In this document: one piece after another, positions 1 through 8,411 of the stretch
How the letters are laid out: every line of letters starts with the position of its first letter
How positions within the stretch are numbered: position 1 is the stretch's first letter
Assembly: GCF_014332695.1 (NCBI RefSeq)
Contig: NZ_MBUA01000001.1
Coordinates: 1,426,001 to 1,490,000, forward strand
DNA length: 64,000 bases
Direction: 5' to 3'
DNA from: Flavihumibacter stibioxidans
Lineage (GTDB): Bacteria > Bacteroidota > Bacteroidia > Chitinophagales > Chitinophagaceae
The notes under the pieces: generated by a model
Databases searched by the model: none
Told to the model about the DNA's origin: nothing
The model's input: only the letters and a program-made list of their open reading frames with translations
Program-made: the position numbers and the translations under genes

Positions 1-93
1 ACAGGAAAGGCATACTAGTTTCATCAAAAATACAGGCAAATAATGATGTGCCGGATGGCTTAATTTTTTAGTTTTATATCAAATTGGAATATT

Positions 94-936
94 ATGCGTT
101 GGACAGGAAGGCGCGAAAGCGGAAATGTAGAAGACCGTCGTAGTATGGGTGGACCCATTGCCATCGGAGGTGGCATTATTGGTGTGGTGGTTTTGCTGAT
201 CAACCTTTTTTTAGGTGGTGATGTGGACGTATCACAGCTTCAGTCCCCTACCGGCAGCGGCGCCCCGATGACACAGGAGCAAAAAGCAAGGGAAGACCAG
301 CTTGCTGGTTTTGTAAAAGTGGTGCTTGCTGAAACCGAAGATGTCTGGAACAAGGTTTTTGCAGAGAGCGGCGCACAATATGAAGAGCCTACGCTGGTGC
401 TGTTCACCGGGGCAGTTCAGTCTGCCTGCGGATCAGCCAGCGCCGCCAGCGGTCCTTTCTACTGCCCTGGGGATCATAAATTATACATTGACCTGTCTTT
501 CTACGATGAGTTGTCACAGCGTTTTGGCGCTCCCGGGGATTTTGCCATGGCTTATGTAGTGGCACATGAAGTTGGGCATCATATCCAGACCCTGCTGGGC
601 ACTACCGGGAAACTGGCCCAACTGAGGCAGCGTATCAGCCAGGAAGAATACAACCGTTACTCAGTTATGCTTGAACTGCAGGCAGATTTCCTCGCCGGCG
701 TATGGGCCAATCATACCGCCAACAAGAACCTGCTCGACCCGGATGATATAGAAGAAGCAATGAATGCAGCCAATGCTATCGGGGACGATCGTCTTCAAAA
801 ACAGGCCCAGGGATATACTGTTCCGGAATCCTTTACCCATGGCACTTCCGAACAAAGGATGTATTGGTTCAGGAAAGGTTATGAAACAGGTGATATACGT
901 CAGGGTGATACCTTTAACGACCCGAGATTACGCTGA
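94..936 (+). CDS. Neutral zinc metallopeptidase, YpfJ/Zn_peptidase family
   Basis: A 280-residue membrane-anchored protein of the YpfJ-type neutral zinc metallopeptidase family; the substrate is unknown even in model bacteria. The N-terminus (MRWTGRRES, then NVEDRR) is the family signature and fixes the start. One transmembrane helix spans about residues 20-42, so the catalytic domain is probably periplasmic. The zinc motif HEVGHH lies at residues 158-163, and a downstream acidic ligand is expected in ELQADF (194-199). Two cysteines (112 and 124) could form a disulfide. Its TGA stop abuts the stop of the convergent transporter gene without a spacer, the two sharing the hexamer TGATCA. The family call is firm; the role is not known. 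Confidence 0.9.
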   Translation: MRWTGRRESGNVEDRRSMGGPIAIGGGIIGVVVLLINLFLGGDVDVSQLQSPTGSGAPMTQEQKAREDQLAGFVKVVLAETEDVWNKVFAESGAQYEEPTLVLFTGAVQSACGSASAASGPFYCPGDHKLYIDLSFYDELSQRFGAPGDFAMAYVVAHEVGHHIQTLLGTTGKLAQLRQRISQEEYNRYSVMLELQADFLAGVWANHTANKNLLDPDDIEEAMNAANAIGDDRLQKQAQGYTVPESFTHGTSEQRMYWFRKGYETGDIRQGDTFNDPRLR

Positions 937-1818
937 TCATTTCATGAGAATGATGATAACTGATCCGGATATCATGATCACTGCACCAAGCAGTTTTTTC
1001 CTGATATCCTTCTCCCTGAAAATTTTGTAACCGAGCAGGATACTAACGATGGTGGATAACTGAAAAAGAGACAATGCATATCCTACCGGTATATTATCCA
1101 GAACATAGTTGGTGGTGAGTTGCATGGTGCCGATACATAGTATGAGCAACAGATACCTGGATAAATGGCGGGGTTTAATACTGGATAGCTCCTTCACGAT
1201 TCGCAGCCTGTAGGCGATCATCAATACAAAGGCGAAGAGAGTGCCGAACCAGCACCACATAACAAATGCGATCTCAGGGTTCGAATGCCGGATGATTTTC
1301 TTGATGATTACTGCTTCAATAGCGGTAAGAACCATGGCCCAGATCCGGTATTGAATTTCCTTCCTTTTCAGCAAGGCCCAGCTGAATTTCTCCTCCAGGG
1401 TATCCAGCACAAAATAGCTTCCGCTGATGATCATTGCTATACCAAGTATGCCCCATAAAGAAGGTATTTCACCGAGTAAGAAAACCGCAACGACCAAACC
1501 TACAACCGATTTATATGCATTGATGGGCCCCAGTACCGAGAGGTCCCCGGTTTGCAGTGCCTTCACCAGGAATGCGTTCCCAAGGGCACCTGCAATTCCG
1601 CCGGCTATGGAAAACCACCAAAACCCGACCGGCAGCTGGGACCATTCTATTGCAGGCAGAAAAAACAAACAGGCAAGGCCAAGAAAAAAATAAGTCAGAA
1701 AATTGACCAGGAGCGGATGGTTCCTGCTTTCTGTCAGTTGTTTCTGGAATACATTACCCAATGGGTTGGACACAATTCTTAGAACAACTGCAATGCTGAT
1801 TAATAAAGTCGATGCCAC
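937..1818 (-). CDS. EamA/DMT-superfamily transporter
   Basis: A 293-residue, almost wholly hydrophobic inner-membrane protein with about ten predicted helices arranged as two repeats, as in EamA/DMT exporters. Each half shows the usual pattern: a pore-side helix near GDLSVLGPINAYKS and a final helix near LLGYKIFREKDIRKK that precedes the last membrane span. Members export metabolites such as amino acids; no substrate can be read from the sequence. It lies 25 nt after the kelch-like gene on the same strand and is probably the last gene of a minus-strand run starting at 5353. Confidence 0.85.
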   Translation of the reverse strand: MASTLLISIAVVLRIVSNPLGNVFQKQLTESRNHPLLVNFLTYFFLGLACLFFLPAIEWSQLPVGFWWFSIAGGIAGALGNAFLVKALQTGDLSVLGPINAYKSVVGLVVAVFLLGEIPSLWGILGIAMIISGSYFVLDTLEEKFSWALLKRKEIQYRIWAMVLTAIEAVIIKKIIRHSNPEIAFVMWCWFGTLFAFVLMIAYRLRIVKELSSIKPRHLSRYLLLILCIGTMQLTTNYVLDNIPVGYALSLFQLSTIVSILLGYKIFREKDIRKKLLGAVIMISGSVIIILMK

Positions 1819-1843
1819 GGGCTAAAATTAGGCCGAAACATCG

Positions 1844-3166
1844 TCATTTGCCCAAAGCAATGAACACCTTAAAGATTTTTGTACTTGCTTTGCTCAGGTT
1901 ATTACCCTGGCTGAAAAAAACATTTGGCGCGGTACTTTCAATGCCACCGATGATATAGCCGGCAAGCAGTTCCTTCCGGCCGATGCTTTCCGCTTTCAGC
2001 ATTCCGTTTGAAGTATAAAGATAACCGGAAACGGGTATAAATTCGGCGGAAGTGCCCAGCAATCCGGGCATGCGCAATGGTAAAATATATTCTGAGGCCT
2101 TCCCCTTTGCACGTTCCACTACGCTGATATGATCAACAAAGGGCACTTCTTCGTCCTTTTCAATTTTACCATCGGGCAGCACGCGATGGAGTGACAGTCC
2201 GCCAAAAAATATATTGAATGATTGTTTTTGCCCGACATCTAAAATGGTAAGGGTTGCGGTATGATAATGATTGAATTTCTGTTCAAATCCGGCTAATTCC
2301 CTCACAGAACCATTGCCGATATCTATCAGGCTGGTATAGGGTATATCCTGGTCATACTGAAAAACACCTGAATAAATGGTCAGCATATTCCTTCCCAGTG
2401 CATCTGTATAGGGTAGCAGGTTAAAATCGCGACGGTGCAGCAGCAGGGAATCCGTAACCGCATCATAATTTACTACATAAGGAGCAGCACCCTTTCTGTC
2501 AATCCCGAAACTTCTTACCTGGTTGGTGTATTGTTGTGAAAAACCCGGGCCATGATCGGGTCCATGCGGGTTGTATCGACCATCGAAGCGGTGGCCACCC
2601 ACCAGGTAAATTCTGCCTTCCATCATGGCCATTCGCCCACCTGCTACAGCCATGCGTTCATCCCTGATCTGATTGATAAATGTTACCGGGTCCTCTCCGT
2701 TTATGATGGCATTGATGGTTTCCCTGACCCGGATAATTTGCAGAAAGGGATAAGTGATATGGTCCCCGGAACTGGCACTGTACCCATAACCTCCGGTCAG
2801 GAAAAGCTCATTCCCTTCCTGAAGGAATTGCATATTGGTGCTCTGAAGTTGTTCTGCAATTGCTGTGGGAAGACCACTGAGCGGCCTTGAATATATCTTT
2901 TGACCTGCCAGGTCCAGCACTATCAGCAGGGAATTATTCTGTTCCGGCCTGAAAGCAGCAAAAGGCTGCCGTCTGTGCAGCCCGTCTGTTCGGCCACCTG
3001 CCAGTAATATTCTCTTCCCATCCCTGGCCCAGGCATAGGAATGAAGACCATTGAAATTTTCGACAACAACTTCTTCCAGTCTTATACTGAATGGAAAACT
3101 ATTTTGCTGCGGGATGGCTGCAAAAGGTAACAGCAATCCTGCCAGCAGGATGCGGAATAATTTCAT
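1844..3166 (-). CDS. Secreted kelch-like beta-propeller protein, function unknown
   Basis: A 440-residue exported protein with a short N-terminal signal peptide (hydrophobic core LFRILLAGLLLPFAAIP, cleavage near residue 19). Several blades carry the kelch hallmark of a double glycine after a hydrophobic strand: LLAGGRTDG, LFLTGGYGY, IYLVGGHRF, IFFGGLSLH and YIIGGIEST. This implies a kelch-type propeller in the periplasm or at the cell surface. No catalytic residues or type IX sorting domain are apparent. It sits 18 nt after the dsrE-like gene and 25 nt before the DMT transporter, consistent with co-transcription. It could be a binding protein or an adhesin; I cannot choose. Confidence 0.7.
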   Translation of the reverse strand: MKLFRILLAGLLLPFAAIPQQNSFPFSIRLEEVVVENFNGLHSYAWARDGKRILLAGGRTDGLHRRQPFAAFRPEQNNSLLIVLDLAGQKIYSRPLSGLPTAIAEQLQSTNMQFLQEGNELFLTGGYGYSASSGDHITYPFLQIIRVRETINAIINGEDPVTFINQIRDERMAVAGGRMAMMEGRIYLVGGHRFDGRYNPHGPDHGPGFSQQYTNQVRSFGIDRKGAAPYVVNYDAVTDSLLLHRRDFNLLPYTDALGRNMLTIYSGVFQYDQDIPYTSLIDIGNGSVRELAGFEQKFNHYHTATLTILDVGQKQSFNIFFGGLSLHRVLPDGKIEKDEEVPFVDHISVVERAKGKASEYILPLRMPGLLGTSAEFIPVSGYLYTSNGMLKAESIGRKELLAGYIIGGIESTAPNVFFSQGNNLSKASTKIFKVFIALGK

Positions 3167-3184
3167 GGCAAAGATTTTTCCGGA

Positions 3185-3637
3185 TTAAAATCCGACCTTG
3201 ATATAAGACCAACCCTGTTCCTGTTTCATCACTACTTCCCCTACTCCCATTTTCACAGTACCTGCCTCAGGGATCAGCTGATCTTTTGTAACATTTTTTT
3301 CGCGCATGGTGTTTTCACACACCACAAACACAACACCCATCTTTTTGAAATGGGCAATTTTTTCCTGCTGGGTGGTGTTCGCTTTCATCAGCATCTGGAT
3401 TCCGGGACCATGTGTTACCACTTCAATTTCAACATTATCGCCCCAGCCGGCCTTGAGATTTTTCAGGTTATTCATCAGGCCTTTCCACAACAAAGTATCA
3501 TTACCGCTGAGCTGCATCACGATCCGGTGTTTTTGGGCTGAGCCCACCTGGCTTTCCTGTGATGGTGATGATTGTGCGCTGGCAGCAAAAGATACAGTCA
3601 ACAGTGTAATGGCGGCTAAAATTAATGAACGCAGCAT
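3185..3637 (-). CDS. Exported DsrE-family protein
   Basis: A 150-residue protein with a signal peptide (LILAAITLLTVSFAASA) followed by a DsrE/DsrF-like alpha/beta fold: the first strand HRIVMQLSGND, then VEIEVVTHGPG and VVFVVCENTMREK. A cysteine in VVFVVCENTM occupies the position where DsrE-type proteins often carry the sulfur-relay cysteine. Cytoplasmic DsrEFH relays persulfide sulfur; the role of exported single-domain members is not established. It lies 21 nt after the DUF6132 gene, a family found near sulfur-handling genes, so periplasmic sulfur chemistry is a reasonable but unproven inference. Confidence 0.8.
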   Translation of the reverse strand: MLRSLILAAITLLTVSFAASAQSSPSQESQVGSAQKHRIVMQLSGNDTLLWKGLMNNLKNLKAGWGDNVEIEVVTHGPGIQMLMKANTTQQEKIAHFKKMGVVFVVCENTMREKNVTKDQLIPEAGTVKMGVGEVVMKQEQGWSYIKVGF

Positions 3638-3658
3638 AGTAGTTATTTAAGGGATGAA

Positions 3659-3868
3659 TTATTCAACAGGTTTTTTCTTTTCGGTACGCTGGAACATGCT
3701 GAAGAGCATAGCTCCCAATACAGCAAAATAAAGTGTGCTGTTCACGGGTTTGGATGTAATGGCGCAGGTACCGGTAACGCAACCGACATATTTGTAATAG
3801 AGGTAACCTGTCAAACCACCAACCACAGCCCCTGCTGCCGGTAACCAGTATTTCTTTATAAGGTTCAT
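3659..3868 (-). CDS. DUF6132-family small membrane protein
   Basis: A small membrane protein of about 69 residues beginning MNLIKKYW, with two transmembrane helices (around LPAAGAVVGGLTGYLYYKY and LYFAVLGAMLFSMF) separated by the conserved loop GCVTGTCAITSKP, whose two cysteines and proline typify DUF6132. The frame is open further upstream (ATGs at 3874 and 3931), but the upstream extension does not look like family sequence, so I chose the internal start. It lies between the ZIP transporter and the exported DsrE gene. The family resembles half of a YeeE/YedE sulfur transporter in its cysteine loop, but I do not claim transport. Confidence 0.7.
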   Translation of the reverse strand: MNLIKKYWLPAAGAVVGGLTGYLYYKYVGCVTGTCAITSKPVNSTLYFAVLGAMLFSMFQRTEKKKPVE

Positions 3869-3942
3869 GAGCATAATTTGTATAATATAGCTGGTAAAAT
3901 TGGTCAAACATACCCTGAAATTCTGTGACAAGAGTTACTTAA

Positions 3943-4770
3943 TCACCCCAAAGCCACATCCAGCACCATCATCACCACGAAACCACCGATAAAGCCGAGT
4001 ACGGAAACATCGGTGTATTTATCCCGCTGGGTTTCAGGAATTACTTCTTCCACCACCACATAGATCATGGCACCTGCGGCAAAGGCCAGCGCATAGGGCA
4101 AAACCGGTTGCATATGGATGACTGCGTAGGCTCCCAGCACTCCGGCAACCGGTTCCACAATAGCGGATAACTGACCGAACCAGAAACTTTTAAAACGGCT
4201 GACCCCGTGCCTGCGGAGGGGCATTGAAACTGCCATTCCTTCAGGGAAGTTCTGCAAACCAATTCCTATGGCAAGAGCGATGGCGGCAGGAATCATCTGC
4301 TCACCTCCCACACCGATGGAAGCAGCGCCAAACATAACGCCTACAGCCAATCCTTCCGGGATATTGTGCAAGGTGATTGCCAGCATCAGCAGGGTGGTTT
4401 TGTGCCATTTGGTTTTCATGCCTTCGCTTTCATCATCGCCAAAGTTGATATGCAGGTGGGGCATGAATTTATCCAGGCTGAAAATAAACAGCGCACCGGC
4501 CAGAAAGCCCACTGCCGCTGGCATCCAGGGAAAATCCGGATACATTTTTTCTGAATGTTCAATGCTGGGCGCCAATAGTGACCAGAAACTGGCAGCAACC
4601 ATCACACCACCGGTAAACCCCAGCATGGCATCAAAAATACTGCGGCGAACCTCTTTAAAGAAAAACACCAGTGAAGCGCCAAGGGCGGTAATCAACCAGG
4701 TAAAAGTCGTGGCAATCAGGGCCGACCAAACGGGACCTATTTCTGTAAAATATTTTTCTAACTGCTCCAT
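3943..4770 (-). CDS. ZIP-family divalent metal transporter
   Basis: A 275-residue polytopic inner-membrane protein of the ZIP family, which moves zinc or related divalent metals into the cytoplasm. Both signature metal-binding helices are present: HNIPEGLAVG in TM4 and QNFPEGMAVS in TM5. The variable loop between helices 3 and 4 contains histidines (MPHLHINFGDDESEG) as is usual. A third conserved glutamate occurs in VVEEVIPE. The second motif has QNFPEG rather than HNFPEG, a common variation. It follows the FMN reductase gene by 31 nt and precedes DUF6132, so it may be expressed with them. Confidence 0.88.
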   Translation of the reverse strand: MEQLEKYFTEIGPVWSALIATTFTWLITALGASLVFFFKEVRRSIFDAMLGFTGGVMVAASFWSLLAPSIEHSEKMYPDFPWMPAAVGFLAGALFIFSLDKFMPHLHINFGDDESEGMKTKWHKTTLLMLAITLHNIPEGLAVGVMFGAASIGVGGEQMIPAAIALAIGIGLQNFPEGMAVSMPLRRHGVSRFKSFWFGQLSAIVEPVAGVLGAYAVIHMQPVLPYALAFAAGAMIYVVVEEVIPETQRDKYTDVSVLGFIGGFVVMMVLDVALG

Positions 4771-4801
4771 TGCCTATAAAAATAACCATTCTGACGTACT
4801 G

Positions 4802-5353
4802 TTATGACTTAAGGGACACTTCATTTAATACCACCAGATATTTTGCCAATACCTCCTTCAGTGCCAACAGCGTAGTTTCATCAGTAATGATGCCCCCGGA
4901 ATTTATTTTGGTCTTTATGAAGGGGACCAGCAACTGCAGTTCATCAATCCTTTTTGTTGCTATCACTCTTAATATTTCAAGCATTGCCTGGTGGCCAAAC
5001 CGTCCATCTGTGGAAGCTGTTACCAACAGGGTCGGCTTCTGGTAAAATTCACCTGAACCGACAGTCCAGTCGATCGCATTTTTAAGAACACCCGGAACAC
5101 CATGGGCATATTCCGGAGTGCAGATGATAATGCCATCGGCAGCTTTTAGCTTATTGCGGAATGCTGCTACAGAGCCGGATGCATTCGCATCTTCAATATC
5201 CGGATTGAAAGGGGGCAGTCCCCCTAATCCATCATATAGTTCAATATCAAGACTGTCTTTTGAGAGATCAGCCATTGCCCGGATAAAACTCTTATGGGTG
5301 GAGTTTTCCTTAACTGTACCGGGAATTGCCAGGATTTTCTTTTTGCTGTGCAT
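4802..5353 (-). CDS. NAD(P)H-dependent FMN reductase
   Basis: A 183-residue flavodoxin-fold oxidoreductase of the NADPH-dependent FMN reductase family (relatives of chromate reductase ChrR and azoreductase). The N-terminal strand ILAIPGTVKENSTHKSFI forms the phosphate-binding loop, and TPEYAHGVPGVLKNAIDW is the family hallmark that binds the isoalloxazine ring. It would reduce FMN or quinones with NAD(P)H in the cytoplasm. It is probably the first gene of the minus-strand run to 937; the 137-nt divergent region upstream contains overlapping palindromes (5385-5400). Confidence 0.88.
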   Translation of the reverse strand: MHSKKKILAIPGTVKENSTHKSFIRAMADLSKDSLDIELYDGLGGLPPFNPDIEDANASGSVAAFRNKLKAADGIIICTPEYAHGVPGVLKNAIDWTVGSGEFYQKPTLLVTASTDGRFGHQAMLEILRVIATKRIDELQLLVPFIKTKINSGGIITDETTLLALKEVLAKYLVVLNEVSLKS

Positions 5354-5384
5354 GGTTGTTTATTTCCTTCACGTACACGGATAC

Positions 5385-5400
5385 GTAGTACTACTTAAGT
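5385..5400. promoter_or_regulatory. Overlapping palindromes, possible operator
   Basis: The divergent region between the FMN reductase and the lipoprotein gene contains the perfect 10-bp palindrome GTAGTACTAC (5385-5394), overlapped by the 8-bp palindrome ACTTAAGT (5393-5400), 32-47 nt upstream of the reductase start. Position suggests a repressor site for the reductase gene. No regulator is encoded next to it. Confidence 0.3.
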
Positions 5401-5419
5401 ATTTAATTCAGTATATAAT

Positions 5420-5453
5420 TTGAAAAAACAGGAGTTGCCCATATTTAGTTTTG
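5420..5453 (+). promoter_or_regulatory. Bacteroidota-type promoter for the 5491 lipoprotein
   Basis: A TTG at 5420-5422 and a perfect TAGTTTTG -7 element at 5446-5453, separated by 23 nt. This fits the TTG-N17-23-TAnnTTTG consensus known from Flavobacterium. The -7 element lies 37 nt before the start codon. Confidence 0.55.
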
Positions 5454-5490
5454 CCATCATAATATTGATCTCAATCATTAAACCTGAAAC

Positions 5491-6123
5491 ATGAAAACAA
5501 TTAAAACCTTATTCCCATTTTTCGCCATTTTGCTGGCTGTCGGACTTTTGTCCTGCAAAAAAAATGATAACAACCCATCAAATCCCGGGCAAAGTAATGG
5601 TTTCCCCTTCCTGAAACAAGGCAATGAGTGGATTTATGATTACAAGGCAGTGGATGCCGAAAGCATTGTGAAGTACAAAATCCTGTCGAAGGAAGCAAAT
5701 GGCTACTATAAAGTGAACTGGTTTATGGGGGCAGATTTCGAAATCTACTGGCATGAAGCTAACGGGGCATTTTCCAATTTCACTGACGGGCCTTCCGGTA
5801 CGATGAAGTTTCTGCTGTGCAAAACAAACAGCAAACCTGGTGATAGCTGGGGCGAAACAGCATTTGACGACACTTACGAAAAAACTGTTACGGTGACCAA
5901 TAAAGTCATGGCCATTGATGCATTTGCCAGTACGCCCGCAGGTAATTTCACCAATTGCATCAAAGTGCGCCAGACCAATTCGGCGTACACGGAATACTTT
6001 TTTGATTATTATATCAGCCCTGTTTATGGCATCGTTAAAATGGAAGGAATGGGATATAAGAACGAAGATGGAGAGATCACACACTTCCCTTTGTCCTATA
6101 TCCTGAAGTCCAAGAATTTTTAA
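5491..6123 (+). CDS. Lipoprotein of unknown function
   Basis: A 210-residue lipoprotein. The signal peptide ends in a lipobox, GLLSC, with cysteine 22 as the lipidation site; the following KKNDNNPS stretch is a typical Bacteroidota lipoprotein tether. The mature part is rich in beta strands and aromatic residues (GNEWIYDYKAVDAES, YYKVNWFMGADFEIYW, YGIVKMEGMGYKNEDG). This resembles small secreted proteins whose fold begins with the 'NEWIYDY' strand, but I cannot assign a named domain. It is monocistronic: its own promoter lies upstream and a strong terminator follows 27 nt after the stop. Confidence 0.75.
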   Translation: MKTIKTLFPFFAILLAVGLLSCKKNDNNPSNPGQSNGFPFLKQGNEWIYDYKAVDAESIVKYKILSKEANGYYKVNWFMGADFEIYWHEANGAFSNFTDGPSGTMKFLLCKTNSKPGDSWGETAFDDTYEKTVTVTNKVMAIDAFASTPAGNFTNCIKVRQTNSAYTEYFFDYYISPVYGIVKMEGMGYKNEDGEITHFPLSYILKSKNF

Positions 6124-6150
6124 GCATCACTGCCCTTATCCTCCGAAAAA

Positions 6151-6188
6151 AAGACCAGCAGGCGATTTGCCTGCTGGTCTTAATTTTT
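6151..6188. terminator. Bidirectional intrinsic terminator
   Basis: A perfect 13-bp stem (6151-6163 with 6169-6181) and a 5-nt loop (GATTT), flanked by an A-run on the left and a T-run on the right. It can end both the plus-strand lipoprotein transcript and the minus-strand acylase operon. Confidence 0.9.
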
Positions 6189-6201
6189 TTCCATTAAACC
6201 A

Positions 6202-8397
6202 TTACTGACCCGGGTGGTATTCCCTTTCGATATGTTTCATTACGTCTTCTTTATAAAAGAGGACATCCCTGAACTTTCCCTTACTGTAAGCTTCCACCTG
6301 GTCGTCGAAATGACTGGAAGCCGGATCGCCGCTTTGTCCGCCTGCAAGTAAAGCTTTGGCCTTGACACGTTTCCCAAATTCAACTGCACATACAAAACTG
6401 TTTCCATGAACGCCGTATCGTTTACTGGTTCCCGTGAAAGTCCTGCTGTTATAGGAAGGCAGCATGCCCCAGGTGCCTGATGCAAATCCTACCGGATAAC
6501 TTGGCCGGTTGTCATCAAACTGCATATCAATTGCGGGTGATATCCGCTGGATCCTGTTGATCTCACCCCATGGTAATTGCCAGCGTCCGTATTTCCCCTG
6601 AAGCTCTCTTACGGTTTGAACCAATGGTTGCAGTATAGATTCCGGATTGGCTGTTTTTACAAATTGTTTTGTTTTCTCCACCTGGTCCAGTTCCTCATCA
6701 TCAATTGCCTTTGTGCGAAGGATGAGCGGCAGCAACTTTTGTCCCCACTCCACCGCAAGTGTGGTGGCAACAGAAGATTCGCTGCTACGGTAGTCCCAGT
6801 TTTTCAGTACGGCAACCGGTCCGGCAAGCCAGGCAAACAGGCTGTCAGAAGGTGGAATATTTTTTTCAAATGCATCCACCAGTGCGGGCACCAGGATTTC
6901 AAATGCTGCCAGGCGCGAATCATATCCTGCACTAATTACTTTATCAAGGTTGTAGGATTTTCCCGACTGCAATACCCTAACGGCATTGATACCACGAAAA
7001 TTCTCCCCATCGGGAGCCATATAGGCAGGAAAGCCTGAAGGAGCGGGACTATTGTCTCCCGCCACCCTGAAGGGTGTTGAATTGCAATTCTGCAGCCAGC
7101 CATTGGAAGGGTTGATGACATGCAGTGTTTTGCTGATGGGGTGCAGTCCCTTCCATTCCGTAGCGCTGGTACTTCCATCTACCGGTTTGCTCCAGTCAAT
7201 TTTCGGATCGCGATGCGGAACGCGGTTTCCATGCCAGTAGGCGATATTTCCCGCAGCATCGGCATAAACAGTATTATTGGAAATATTGCCCTTCAAGTCA
7301 AGGGTTTTCTCAAATGATTTCAAATCCCTTGCCTTGGTGCGCTGCCAGCACTGTACCAATCCTTCCATCAGCCTGTTATCCGCTTTCATGCTGAGGTATT
7401 GGCCATTCCGCTGGGCCATAACCGGCCCATGATGGGTGTACCTGGCCTGTATGGTGGTTGATTCCACACCTTTATCACTGATATATTTCAACTGAACTGG
7501 TTTGGATTTAACCGGCAGGTCACGGCCATCATACTGGTAGGTCCATTTATCGCCATTGATCCTGATCTTCTCAATATAACTGTCCGCCGCATCCACATAA
7601 CTGGAAGTATGCATCCAGCCGCATCGTTCATTAAAACCCTGGTAAATAAAAAACTGTCCCCAGGTTACTGCCCCATAGGCGTTCAGGCCTTCTTCACTTA
7701 CCATATGCACTTCAGGCCTGAAATAAAAAGTAACGTGCGGATTGATATACAATATAGCATTTCCCGATTCTGTAATCGAAGGGGCAAATGCAAAACCATT
7801 GGAGCCGGTTGGCAATGGCTCTTCAAAAGCTGCAGGCTGCGAAACATTTTTTGCCAGGGGCGCCGCACAGCAATAGAATTCCTTCAGTTCGGTCATGGTG
7901 ATATCAGCAGTACTGATGGCGCCAATACTGCCATCCGTCCACAACAGGGGATACCATGGCTGGAATCGTGCCAGCAGCGCAGGTTTCTTTTCCGGATGGC
8001 GCGACAGATAAAAATTAATCCCGTCGGCAAAGGCATTACACAATTTTTTCAGCCAGGCCGGTGCCCGCTGGTAATCGCGTATGGCATCTGATGAATCGAT
8101 GACCAGCCGGATCAGCAGGTCTTCATATAAGGCATCCTTTCCCTTAATCTCGGCCATCCTGCCCAGTTTTTCAATATAGTTACGCTCTACGCGGGAAAAA
8201 TCATCTTCGCATTGCGCATACATCAGGCCGAAAACTGCATCGGCATCTGATTTGCCATAGATATGAGGAATGCCCATGTTATCACGGATGATCTTAACCT
8301 GTGTGGACTGTTTTTCCCAGCGTGAAATTTCTGCACTGGTAAAACGCTGTGCCAGTAATTGTACCGGCAGGAGGAGGAGTAAAAAAATTATTCTCAT
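6202..8397 (-). CDS. Penicillin/AHL acylase-family Ntn hydrolase
   Basis: A 731-residue exported acylase of the penicillin acylase family, which cleaves amide bonds of N-acylated compounds (beta-lactams, acyl-homoserine lactones or acylated amines). A signal peptide covers residues 1-17. The alpha-chain region includes the DNMGIPHIYG strand. The autocatalytic site is at about residue 199, where GSNGFAF places the nucleophilic serine that becomes the N-terminus of the beta chain. Later conserved segments include NPHVTFY, YTHHGPV and the GNIAYWHGN motif. It is the last gene of a run with a hexosamine-phosphate isomerase and a ROK kinase, 14 nt after the kinase. An acylated amino-sugar substrate is therefore an attractive inference, not shown. 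Confidence 0.88.
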   Translation of the reverse strand: MRIIFLLLLLPVQLLAQRFTSAEISRWEKQSTQVKIIRDNMGIPHIYGKSDADAVFGLMYAQCEDDFSRVERNYIEKLGRMAEIKGKDALYEDLLIRLVIDSSDAIRDYQRAPAWLKKLCNAFADGINFYLSRHPEKKPALLARFQPWYPLLWTDGSIGAISTADITMTELKEFYCCAAPLAKNVSQPAAFEEPLPTGSNGFAFAPSITESGNAILYINPHVTFYFRPEVHMVSEEGLNAYGAVTWGQFFIYQGFNERCGWMHTSSYVDAADSYIEKIRINGDKWTYQYDGRDLPVKSKPVQLKYISDKGVESTTIQARYTHHGPVMAQRNGQYLSMKADNRLMEGLVQCWQRTKARDLKSFEKTLDLKGNISNNTVYADAAGNIAYWHGNRVPHRDPKIDWSKPVDGSTSATEWKGLHPISKTLHVINPSNGWLQNCNSTPFRVAGDNSPAPSGFPAYMAPDGENFRGINAVRVLQSGKSYNLDKVISAGYDSRLAAFEILVPALVDAFEKNIPPSDSLFAWLAGPVAVLKNWDYRSSESSVATTLAVEWGQKLLPLILRTKAIDDEELDQVEKTKQFVKTANPESILQPLVQTVRELQGKYGRWQLPWGEINRIQRISPAIDMQFDDNRPSYPVGFASGTWGMLPSYNSRTFTGTSKRYGVHGNSFVCAVEFGKRVKAKALLAGGQSGDPASSHFDDQVEAYSKGKFRDVLFYKEDVMKHIEREYHPGQ

Positions 8398-8411
8398 GGT
8401 GTGTTGATTAA

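Noticed and set aside
1-93. A promoter or gene end in the first 93 bases
   Set aside because: Only partial TAnnTTTG matches without a TTG at the right distance, and no coding similarity was seen.
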